16,767 nt of DNA, from contig JACRMD010000051.1 in assembly GCA_016215085.1 (NCBI GenBank), forward strand, positions 1-16,767, read 5' to 3'. Source of the DNA: Solirubrobacterales bacterium. GTDB lineage: Bacteria; Actinomycetota; Thermoleophilia; Solirubrobacterales; Solirubrobacteraceae. The notes beneath the pieces were generated by a model. The model worked only from the letters and a program-made list of their open reading frames with translations, had not been told where the DNA came from and searched no databases. Shown here in pieces: positions 1-5,962 of this stretch (its first letter is position 1; every line of letters starts with the position of its first letter). Made by a program: the position numbers and the translations under genes.

Positions 1-1
1 C

Positions 2-142
2 TGGGCCCCGCGGTCCGAGACGACCAGCTCCCCCAAGATGATCGACAAGGAGGTCGGCGAGCTCGTCGCGGCCTGAGCAGCCAACCCCTTCACCGACGAG
101 AAGAGCACCGAACTCCTACACCACGTCCTGGGACTTGACTAG
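2..142 (+). pseudogene. 3' end of an unrecognised gene, with an in-frame TGA
   Basis: One frame enters from the left edge, stops at TGA 74-76, and continues in the same frame to TAG 140-142. The part after the TGA (NPFTDEKSTELLHHVLGLD) looks as protein-like as the part before it (KMIDKEVGELVAA), so the two may once have been one C-terminus interrupted by a stop codon. I do not recognise the family, and the gene body lies outside the window. It could equally be a short real C-terminus ending at position 76 followed by non-coding sequence. Confidence 0.25.
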
Positions 143-155
143 AGGGCTTCATCGG
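141..155 (+). repeat. 15-bp direct repeat, copy 1
   Basis: AGAGGGCTTCATCGG occurs here and again, identical and in the same orientation, at 11530-11544. A second shared block, CCGGCTCC, follows each copy (177-184 and 11577-11584) at slightly different spacing. The second copy directly follows a tRNA T-arm-like hairpin; this one does not. It may be a dispersed repeat, an attachment-site remnant or coincidence. Confidence 0.4.
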
Positions 156-458
156 ATTTCCCGCACGCCCGACGATCCGGCTCCTCTCTACGCGTTCAGC
201 GTCCCAGTGCGAGGGATGGGCAACGGATGGGCTCGGCTCGAAGCGGTGGCGTTCATCGTCGATGACGATGCCCGGGCACTCGGGTCGTTCGTGAATCCTC
301 TGCTATCACCAGAAGAAACGGCGGGCCGGGCGGCTTCGGCGGACCGGGGGGTCGGGCCGCTCGGGCTTGTCGGCGTCGTCGGGATGCGAGGGCTGGGGCA
401 ACGTGGGCCTCGTGGCGTCGGCGTGGTCGTAACTTTCAGGGCAACGGCTCGACCCGCC
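156..458. other. Stretch without a supported gene
   Basis: Open frames exist on both strands, but their composition is that of GC-rich shadow frames and none has a ribosome binding site or a recognisable domain. I see nothing else in it except the short CCGGCTCC block noted with the direct repeat. Confidence 0.4.
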
Positions 459-484
459 GTTCGAGCAGACGAGTCTGCTCGAAC
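459..484. repeat. Perfect 26-bp palindrome
   Basis: The arm GTTCGAGCAGAC (459-470) is separated by GA from its exact reverse complement GTCTGCTCGAAC (473-484). It lies about 50 nt beyond the stop codon of the minus-strand gene that follows, so it could be that gene's transcription terminator, although no T-run follows on either strand. It could also be a protein-binding site for a dimer, for example a partition or replication site of a mobile element. The half-site order is the reverse of an actinobacterial SOS box (GAAC...GTTC), so LexA is not implied. Confidence 0.6.
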
Positions 485-532
485 ACATCACTGTGTCTGA
501 GACATGCCCTCGGCAGTCCGCGGCGCCCGCCG

Positions 533-1561
533 CTAGCGTCCGCGCTGCGCGGTGGGGCCGGGCTTGCGCCCGGCCCCACCGGCCCGTGTGCCCTTCGGCT
601 TCGTCGCCGCTGGCGTGCGGCGCTTCGGCTTGCCCTTGCGGCTCCCCGTCTGGCGTGACGGGCCCGCCGGCTCGGGCTGGGCACCCTGCTCCTGACCGTC
701 CTCGGCGCTGGCGTGCGCCGCCTGGGGAGGGCCCTCGTCGGCTTCCGCCTGGGGTGGCGGATCGTCGGCTCGGGCCGTGAGCAGAAGTTCGGCTGGGGCG
801 TTACGGGCCACCTTGCCGCTGGGGCCGAACGGCGGCAGGAGGCGGTAGCGCATGTCCTGGGTCCAGCCCTGCGCGAGCAGGGGCGCCTTGCGCCACGCGA
901 GGTAGTGCTCGAGGACGTCGGTGCGTCGCAGCTCGCGGATGCCGCGCTCGACGGTCGAGGCGCCGATGCCGTACCAGACCGGGCCCTTGTTGAAGGGCAA
1001 GGAGAACCAGTCCGGCAGGCTGAGCGCAATCAAGAGCATGGCCTTGCCCGGCAGCGTGAGCTTCTCGGCGTGGCCGTCGAGCCAGTAGGCGTAGGGCAGC
1101 TGCAGGTAGGGCGTGTCGCGCACCTCCCCCGGGTGCTGGTAGTCGGCGCCGTCGCCGCCCTCGTCAAGCAGCGTCACCCGCAGCACCCGGTTCGTGCGCC
1201 GGACGCGGACCAGCCCGATCTCCTGGAGGGCCTTCCAGTTGCGCTGCACGGTGCGCAGCCCGGACTCGTTGTCGGGTAGGCCGAGCGCCCGCGCCCACAC
1301 GCGCGACTCGAGCGCGACGTCGAAGTTGAGGTCCTCGCCGTCGGGCCGGCCGGCCGCGCGGGCGTGCAGCAGGAGGTACTGCTCGGCGGCGCTGCCGACG
1401 CCGCGGCGCACGATACGCGCCAGCGGACCGGCGACCGGGTCGCCCTCGGCGTCGCGCTGCTGGAGGAACGTGTGTCGCACGGGCACGGCGTCGCGCTTCG
1501 AGGAGCTGAGGAGCTCCTCGATCGTGTCCATCTGCGATGGTGCGGGCGGCGGCTTGACCAT
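533..1561 (-). CDS. DNA-binding-like protein with winged-helix-like regions and a histone-like basic tail (unknown function)
   Basis: A 342-residue protein from ATG 1561; the frame is open upstream to 1768, but that part reads like non-coding sequence. Two compact regions (about 50-130 and 165-220) look like winged-helix modules: the first contains RTVQRNWKALQEIGLVRV, the second LTLPGKAMLLIAL and GIGASTVERGIRELRRTDVL, whose STVERGIREL part resembles a recognition helix. An acidic, proline-rich linker (about 262-300) is followed by a Lys/Arg/Pro/Ala tail (302-342) like histone H1-type bacterial tails. Proteins of this general type occur on actinobacterial plasmids and integrative elements as replication or regulatory proteins, which would fit the decayed conjugation-like remnant upstream; that role is inference. 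There is no clear Shine-Dalgarno sequence, and the second methionine (ATG 1531) is an alternative start. Confidence 0.7.
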   Translation of the reverse strand: MVKPPPAPSQMDTIEELLSSSKRDAVPVRHTFLQQRDAEGDPVAGPLARIVRRGVGSAAEQYLLLHARAAGRPDGEDLNFDVALESRVWARALGLPDNESGLRTVQRNWKALQEIGLVRVRRTNRVLRVTLLDEGGDGADYQHPGEVRDTPYLQLPYAYWLDGHAEKLTLPGKAMLLIALSLPDWFSLPFNKGPVWYGIGASTVERGIRELRRTDVLEHYLAWRKAPLLAQGWTQDMRYRLLPPFGPSGKVARNAPAELLLTARADDPPPQAEADEGPPQAAHASAEDGQEQGAQPEPAGPSRQTGSRKGKPKRRTPAATKPKGTRAGGAGRKPGPTAQRGR

Positions 1562-1610
1562 GGCCAAAGCATGACATATCGGACGAGTCACCATGGACAG
1601 CTCGCACCGC

Positions 1611-1674
1611 ATCCAAACCAACGTTTGGGACGTCTCTATCCGAAGCCTAGTGCGAGGCCTCTGCGAATCCAAAC
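1611..1674. promoter_or_regulatory. Possible operator: three GTTTGG half-sites upstream of the DNA-binding gene
   Basis: ATCCAAAC occurs at 1611-1618 and again at 1667-1674. The first copy forms an inverted repeat CCAAAC-caac-GTTTGG (1613-1628). They lie 50-113 nt upstream of the start of the minus-strand DNA-binding gene, in a locally AT-richer stretch. Autoregulation by that protein is a reasonable guess, but nothing in the sequence proves it. Confidence 0.3.
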
Positions 1675-1850
1675 TGCTAAGCCTCGTTCCAGTGCTGAGT
1701 GGACGGACACGCCACCCCCGGCGCTCCGACGCCGCGACGCCGCGTGCCGACGCCGTGCCGTAGCTCACCTACCAGCTCGCACCTGCGCGGCACGGGGCGC
1801 GGCGCGATGCCGGAGCGCGGGCCGCCTCGCGCCCTTCCCGCGATCGCGGG

Positions 1851-2094
1851 CCCCTCGCCAGCCTCGGCCTCGACGTCGGCGACCTCGTCGCCGATGCGAT
1901 CCGCGCGCTCGTCGACGTCCTGGTCCCCGACATCGCCGTCGACCGGGCGACCCGGCTGGTGACCTGGCTCGTTCGCGCTGCCGCCCGTGACGAGCGCCAC
2001 CTACCGCGCGGTTGACCGCTACGCCGGCGACCTGAGCGCGATCGGCTTTCGCCTGCTCAGCACCGCCGTGGCCGGCGGCGGGCTGCAACCGTAG
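1851..2094 (+). pseudogene. Frameshifted remnant resembling a conjugal-transfer membrane protein
   Basis: One frame reads LGLDVGDLVADAIRALVDVL...RATRLVTWLV and ends at TGA 2013-2015. The next frame, open from 1963, reads FALPPVTSATYRAVDRYAGD followed by LSAIGFRLLSTAVAGGG and stops at TAG 2092-2094. Joining them near 1960-1970 gives a continuous plausible protein: an amphipathic N-terminal helix, a TY.AVDRYAGDL segment and the beginning of a hydrophobic helix, cut short just where further membrane helices would be expected. From memory this pattern resembles the large VirB6/TrbL-like membrane proteins of actinobacterial integrative and conjugative elements. No start codon was identified. The shift plus the early stop indicate a dead gene; the family assignment is tentative. 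Confidence 0.4.
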
Positions 2095-2204
2095 CCCGGG
2101 GCACCCGAGGCGAGCGCCACGATCCGCCGCGGCGACCGCCACTGTGCGCGCCGGTCAGCTACCCCGGCGCTGTAGGCGGCCATCGCGCGTCCAGCTGCGT
2201 TTCC

Positions 2205-2283
2205 CGCTGACAGCGGAACTATGGAATTTCTTCGCTCGGCCAAGTACAGTGCTCGAAGGAAATGCCCACTTCCGCTGTCAGCG
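2205..2283. repeat. 14-bp inverted repeat with nested 11-bp palindromes
   Basis: CGCTGACAGCGGAA (2205-2218) is the exact reverse complement of TTCCGCTGTCAGCG (2270-2283), with 51 nt between. Each arm itself contains the palindrome CGCTGwCAGCG (2205-2215 and 2273-2283). Similarity continues inward imperfectly (AATTTCTTCG against ATTTCCTTCG). It could be a pair of operator sites or a small relic made of two insertion-sequence ends. I see no target-site duplication around it. Confidence 0.5.
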
Positions 2284-2364
2284 ACAGTCTCCCATATCCC
2301 GAATCGCAACCTGATAGCGAGAGCGACCGGCCAGGGGAGGGGCGAGCATGAGGTCTCCTGCGGT

Positions 2365-2385
2365 AGTACGGTACGGAACCGTACT
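2365..2385. promoter_or_regulatory. Perfect 8+5+8 palindrome, TetR-operator-like
   Basis: AGTACGGT (2365-2372), spacer ACGGA, ACCGTACT (2378-2385). Such GTACGG...CCGTAC palindromes are typical operators of TetR-family repressors in actinobacteria (family knowledge). No intact gene starts on either side; the nearest gene ends here on the minus strand, 43 nt to the right. It may be the orphan operator of a lost gene, or a hairpin that ends transcription of that gene; no T-run follows it. Confidence 0.4.
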
Positions 2386-2427
2386 GTCGCACGAGCTGCT
2401 GCGGCTCAGCGTGCGGTGAAGCACACG

Positions 2428-3342
2428 TCATGACGGCCATCGGCCATCGCCGCCATCGCGCGCTCGGACGATGTCGTCGTCGGTGCCGTGCGTCTCACCC
2501 GTCGGGGGGAGTCCCACCGCTCCGCCGGCGCGTCGGACGACGAGGCGGTCGAAGGCGCCGGCGGGGAGCAGGCGTTGCAGCAGCGCGCTCACCCGCGCCT
2601 CGCGGCCGACGAAGACCTGCGCCGGTGGGCGCCTGGCCGTCAGCGCCGAGACGATGGCGGCGGCGGCGTCCTCCGGGGCGATCGCTCGCGCGGCGGTGCG
2701 CTCGGTCGCGGCGGTGAAGCGCTCCAGGCGGGAGCCGTACACGCGCGCAAGGTCCGGTGGCAGGGCGGCGAGCCGGGTGGCGGACGCCTCGAGCCCCTTG
2801 GACCAGATCGGGGTCGCGACGGCCCCCGGTTCGACGAGCGACACGGCGACGCCGAGCGGCAGCAGCTCGCGGCGCATCGACGCCGACAGCGCGCGGACGG
2901 CGCCCTTGGAGGCAGCGTAGGGCCCGACGAAGGGCGGCGGGACGGCGCCCCCGATCGACCCCACGTTGACGATCCGCCCGCGCGCCGCGCGCAGCGCCGG
3001 GAGCGCGACGCGGGTCACCGTGGCGAGGCCGACGACGTTCACCTCGAGCTGGCGGCGCCAGTCCTCGGCGCTCAGGCCCTCCAACGGACCGGAGACGACG
3101 ATGCCGGCGTTGTTGACGAGGCCGTGGAGACGCTCACCCGCCAGCCGCGTCGCCAGCGCCTCGGCGTGGTCGCGGTTGCCGACGTCCAGCAGGACCGGGA
3201 TGACGCGCGGGTGCTCGGGCGCGTGCTCGAGCCGCCGCACGCCGGCCAGCACGAACGCGCCGCGCTCGGCGAGCGCGAGGGCCGTGGCACGGCCGATGCC
3301 GGTCGAGCTGCCGCTGACGAGGTACGTCCAGTGGCGGTCCAT
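2428..3342 (-). CDS. Short-chain dehydrogenase/reductase (SDR)
   Basis: A 304-residue cytoplasmic NAD(P)(H)-dependent oxidoreductase of the classical SDR family. It shows the cofactor motif GSSTGIG (11-17), NNAG (77-80) and the catalytic Ser129, Tyr142 and Lys146 (VGSIGG...PYAASK). The C-terminus after about residue 240 is longer than in a minimal SDR. I chose ATG 3342 because the cofactor motif then sits near the N-terminus, as is usual, and because a TANNNT -10 box lies 7 nt upstream; the frame itself is open further to 3459. It is divergent from the flavin hydroxylase gene with 88 bp between starts, sharing motif-containing regulatory DNA, so it probably acts in or beside the aromatic pathway, perhaps oxidising or reducing an alcohol or carbonyl side chain. 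The substrate cannot be told from the sequence. Confidence 0.88.
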   Translation of the reverse strand: MDRHWTYLVSGSSTGIGRATALALAERGAFVLAGVRRLEHAPEHPRVIPVLLDVGNRDHAEALATRLAGERLHGLVNNAGIVVSGPLEGLSAEDWRRQLEVNVVGLATVTRVALPALRAARGRIVNVGSIGGAVPPPFVGPYAASKGAVRALSASMRRELLPLGVAVSLVEPGAVATPIWSKGLEASATRLAALPPDLARVYGSRLERFTAATERTAARAIAPEDAAAAIVSALTARRPPAQVFVGREARVSALLQRLLPAGAFDRLVVRRAGGAVGLPPTGETHGTDDDIVRARDGGDGRWPS

Positions 3343-3349
3343 GCCAGAG

Positions 3350-3355
3350 AGTGTA
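3350..3355 (-). promoter_or_regulatory. -10 box of the SDR gene, leaderless type
   Basis: On the minus strand TACACT (TANNNT consensus) ends 7 nt before ATG 3342, the spacing expected for a leaderless transcript. No good -35 box is seen. A motif ATTGGAG (plus-strand CTCCAAT 3363-3369), also found at both catabolic promoters, lies just upstream of this box. Confidence 0.4.
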
Positions 3356-3387
3356 GGGAACGCTCCAATTCGAAGCGGTCGCCAAGA

Positions 3388-3407
3388 ATTGTGATTGACA
3401 CTCCAAT
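3388..3407 (+). promoter_or_regulatory. Operator candidate, copy 1 (ATTG-N12-CAAT)
   Basis: ATTGTGA-TTGACA-CTCCAAT is an imperfect inverted repeat that covers the -35 box of the flavin hydroxylase gene. The same layout, ATTGnnnTTGACACTnCA, recurs at 6655-6674 over the -35 box of the hydrolase operon. A further CTCCAAT lies at 3363-3369. The TetR protein encoded at 5963-6607 is the obvious candidate to bind it. Confidence 0.5.
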
Positions 3408-3424
3408 ACCTCTCCGTGTAGCGT
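3395..3424 (+). promoter_or_regulatory. Promoter of the flavin hydroxylase gene
   Basis: TTGACA (3395-3400), an 18-nt spacer, and TAGCGT (3419-3424, TANNNT). Only 6 nt separate the -10 box from ATG 3431, and there is no Shine-Dalgarno sequence, so transcription should begin at or very near the start codon and give a leaderless mRNA. Confidence 0.6.
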
Positions 3425-3430
3425 CCAGCC

Positions 3431-5041
3431 ATGGGGTCTGTTGCCACCGGCGCCCGCACGGCGCACCGGACGGCGGACGTCGCGATCGTCGGCTACGGCC
3501 CGGTCGGCGCGACCGCCGCGAACTTCCTGGGGATGTACGGCTTCGACGTGGTGGTCGTGGAGCGCGACCCGTCCGTCTACCCGCGCGCGAGGGCCATCTC
3601 GACCGACGAGGAGGTCCTGCGGGTCTGGCAGCAGGTCGGCCTCGCCGAACGGCTGAAGCGCGACATGCTGGCCGAGCGGCCGATCGACTACGTCGACTCG
3701 CGTGGGCGCTCCTTCATGAGCTTCGAGCTGCGCCAGCGGCGCAACAACCACCCCCCGCAGATGTTCATCTACCAGCCGGTGGTCGACGAGGTCCTGCGCG
3801 AGGGTGTCGAGCGCTTCCCGAACGTCGAGGTGCTGCTCGAGCACGAGATGCGCGATCTCCGCCAGGACGCCGACGGCGTTCTGCTCGAGCTCGCCGACGT
3901 CCGCGACGGGGCGCCGTCGACGGTCCGCGCGAAGTACGTGCTCGCCTGCGACGGCGGCTCCAGCCACACGCGCAACCTCCTGGGGATCGGCTTCGAGGGC
4001 CGGACCTACGAGGATCCGTGGCTCGTCATCGACACCAAGGTGCTCGAGCCCTGGCCGGAGGTCGACCGGCTGCGCTTCCACTGCGACCCTGACCGGCCGG
4101 CCGTCGACTGCCCGACGCCGCTGGGCCATCATCGCTGGGAGTTCCCGATCCTCCCGGGCGAGGACCGGGAGGCGCTGACGCGCCCGGCGTCGGTGCGTGC
4201 GCTGCTGGCGCGACAGGGGATCACCGAGCGCCACGTCGAGGTCCTGCGCCAGGCGGTCTACGTGCACCACGTCCGCTTCGCCGAGCACTGGCGGGAGGGG
4301 CGCGTGTTCCTGCTCGGCGACGCCGCGCACGCGATGCCGCCGTGGATCGGCCAGGGCATGGCGTCCGGCGTGCGCGACGCCGGCAACCTGTGCTGGAAGC
4401 TCGCCGGCGTCCTGCGCGGCACGCTCGCCGAGGAGGTGCTCGACTCCTACCAGGTCGAGCGCCAGCCCAACGTCCGCGAGCTCACCCAGCGCGCCGTCTT
4501 CTTCGGCCGGGTGATCACCGAGCGGCGGCGTGCCGCAGCCGCCGCGCGCAACGTCGCGTTCCGCGTGGCGATGCGCTCGCCGTGGATCGGTCGCTTCCTG
4601 CGCGAGGCGCGCTGGTGGCCGCCCCTGTTCTACCGTGAGGGCTTCTTCGCCGACCGGCGCGCGCACAAGGCGATCGGCGGCCACGCGCCGCAGCCGTTCG
4701 TGACGACCGCCGACCACCGCGAGCCGGTTCGCCTCGACGACGTGCTGGGCGCCGACTGGGCGGTGATCGGCCTCCCCGGCACGAAGGCGATCAGCCCGGA
4801 CGTCCGCCAGCGGTGGGCCGCCGCGGGCGCTCGCTGCCTCGAGCTCACGCACGACGCGCAGCCGCGTCCCGGGGCGCTGCGCGAGGAGGAGCGCTGGCTC
4901 GAGGACTGGATGCGTAGCTACGGCGCGGAGGTGATCGTGCTGCGCCCCGACCGCTTCGTGTACGCGGCGGCGGCGGGGCGCAGGCCGCTGGCCAGGCCGC
5001 CCGCCGCGCTCTGCCCGTACCGCCGGGCCGTGGTGGTCTAG
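3431..5041 (+). CDS. mhpA: FAD-dependent aromatic hydroxylase, MhpA-like
   Basis: A 536-residue class A flavoprotein monooxygenase, close in length to E. coli MhpA (3-(3-hydroxyphenyl)propanoate hydroxylase). The FAD-binding Rossmann motif GYGPVG is at 21-26 with Glu44 ending strand 2 (VVVVERD). The second FAD motif, GDAAHAMPPWIGQGM, starts at about 296, followed by GVRDAGNLCWKLAGVL. It would use NAD(P)H and O2 to add an ortho hydroxyl to a phenolic acid, giving the catechol for ring cleavage. The later genes are those of the mhp pathway, but the exact substrate (hydroxyphenylpropanoate, hydroxycinnamate or another resorcinol-like phenol) is not determined. Its stop codon overlaps that of the convergent diguanylate cyclase gene in a shared CTAG, leaving no room for a terminator. 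Confidence 0.87.
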   Translation: MGSVATGARTAHRTADVAIVGYGPVGATAANFLGMYGFDVVVVERDPSVYPRARAISTDEEVLRVWQQVGLAERLKRDMLAERPIDYVDSRGRSFMSFELRQRRNNHPPQMFIYQPVVDEVLREGVERFPNVEVLLEHEMRDLRQDADGVLLELADVRDGAPSTVRAKYVLACDGGSSHTRNLLGIGFEGRTYEDPWLVIDTKVLEPWPEVDRLRFHCDPDRPAVDCPTPLGHHRWEFPILPGEDREALTRPASVRALLARQGITERHVEVLRQAVYVHHVRFAEHWREGRVFLLGDAAHAMPPWIGQGMASGVRDAGNLCWKLAGVLRGTLAEEVLDSYQVERQPNVRELTQRAVFFGRVITERRRAAAAARNVAFRVAMRSPWIGRFLREARWWPPLFYREGFFADRRAHKAIGGHAPQPFVTTADHREPVRLDDVLGADWAVIGLPGTKAISPDVRQRWAAAGARCLELTHDAQPRPGALREEERWLEDWMRSYGAEVIVLRPDRFVYAAAAGRRPLARPPAALCPYRRAVVV

Positions 5042-5811
5042 GCGGCGGATCGGGCGGCGCTCGCCGCCGCGCCGGCGTCGGGCGCGATCGCGACGCGGTT
5101 GCGCCCTCCGGACTTCGCGCGGTACAGCGCACGGTCGGCGTCGGCGTAGGCGGCGTCCCAGTCGAAGGACGTGCCGGCCCGCGCGGCCACGCCGACGGAC
5201 ACCGTCACCCGCAGGTCGTCGATCGTGTGCCCCGCCACGGCCGAGCGGAGGGCCTCGGCCAGCGCGACCGCCCGCAACTCGTCGACGTCCGGCACGAGGG
5301 CGACGAACTCCTCGCCGCCGGCGCGATACAGCTCGCCCGCCGTGTGCAGCGCCCGCTCCATGCGTGCCGCGACCGCGCGGAGCACATCGTCGCCGGCGAG
5401 GTGCCCGTGGCGGTCGTTGATCGCCTTGAAGTGGTCGATGTCGGCGATGAGGACGGCCACCATCCGCCCGGCCCGGCGCCCAGCGGCCAGCTCGCCCACG
5501 GCCTCGTCCAGCGCGGTCCGGTTGCGCAGTCCGGTGAGGGGGTCGCGGCGCGCCTCGAGGTGGTGCGCCACGTCGGAGTCGCGCAGCGCCGAGGCCATGA
5601 GCACGCACAGCGCGACCGCCAGCCACGGCAGGCCGAGCGCCGGGAGCTCGTCGGCGGCCGGCGCGCCGGCGGAGGCCAGCCACCCGACGGCGATGCACAC
5701 CATGGTGAACCCGGCCATCGCCCAGGACACGCGGGTGGCGAAGACGATGGCCGTGGTCGTGACGAGCGGCAGCAGCACGGCGGCGCCCCCCACCGTCCAG
5801 AGGTCGCCCAC
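5038..5811 (-). CDS. Membrane-anchored GGDEF diguanylate cyclase, N-terminus probably frameshifted
   Basis: From GTG 5811 the protein has 257 residues: two or three hydrophobic segments (about 7-26, 33-50, 61-76) and then a GGDEF domain (about 88-240). The active-site motif is GGEEF at 165-169, the metal-binding segment IADIDHFK is at 122-129, and YRAK is near the end, so it should make cyclic di-GMP from GTP. The inhibitory I-site RxxD expected just before the active site reads HTAG, so product inhibition is probably absent. In another frame, GTG 5917 starts a credible leader (MTSWLCPTPDDRARF, then a helix to LNAAR) that would join this frame at the CG run 5838-5845 and continue as QAALATAIAVGDLW. 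The true gene therefore probably begins at 5917, with one base too many or two too few in that run. It follows the TetR gene by 45 nt on the same strand. Confidence 0.8.
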   Translation of the reverse strand: MGDLWTVGGAAVLLPLVTTTAIVFATRVSWAMAGFTMVCIAVGWLASAGAPAADELPALGLPWLAVALCVLMASALRDSDVAHHLEARRDPLTGLRNRTALDEAVGELAAGRRAGRMVAVLIADIDHFKAINDRHGHLAGDDVLRAVAARMERALHTAGELYRAGGEEFVALVPDVDELRAVALAEALRSAVAGHTIDDLRVTVSVGVAARAGTSFDWDAAYADADRALYRAKSGGRNRVAIAPDAGAAASAARSAA

Positions 5812-5962
5812 CGCGATCGCCGTCGCGAGCGCGGCCTGCGCGCGCCGCGTTGAGACGCTGGTGCAGCACGAGGAATCGCGCGCGGTCGTCCGGCGTGGGG
5901 CACAGCCACGACGTCACTCGCCGGTAGTCGGCGGCTCGGCAGGCTTCCTGTAGCAGCGGGGC

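Larger units (their letters stand above)
1562..2427. other. 866-bp region without an intact gene
   Basis: This region holds the half-sites upstream of the DNA-binding gene, a frameshifted coding remnant (1851-2094), an inverted repeat (2205-2283) and a palindrome (2365-2385). The part from about 2200 to 2340 is visibly less GC-rich than the flanking genes. A possible 23-codon frame at 2348-2419 follows a GGGGAGGGG stretch but overlaps the palindrome and has no recognisable product. I read the region as eroded accessory DNA. Confidence 0.5.

Noticed and set aside
459..484. LexA/SOS box
   Set aside because: The half-sites are in the opposite order to the actinobacterial GAACnnnnGTTC box.
135..500. 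121-codon plus-strand frame
   Set aside because: It starts at TTG without a ribosome binding site, runs through the perfect palindrome, and has no recognisable domain.
1364..1990. 208-codon plus-strand frame antisense to the DNA-binding gene
   Set aside because: It is Arg/Pro/Ala-rich shadow sequence; the plausible coding signal at 1851-2094 is in the other two plus-strand frames.
2348..2419. 23-codon frame after a GGGGAGGGG stretch
   Set aside because: The purine-rich stretch is suggestive, but the frame overlaps the TetR-like palindrome and the peptide has no features; it is too short to support.
3134..5917. Very long minus-strand open frame (927 codons)
   Set aside because: It lies antisense to the flavin hydroxylase gene and reads as low-complexity Arg/Gly/Ala shadow sequence, except for its first 25-30 residues, which I assign to the frameshifted cyclase leader.
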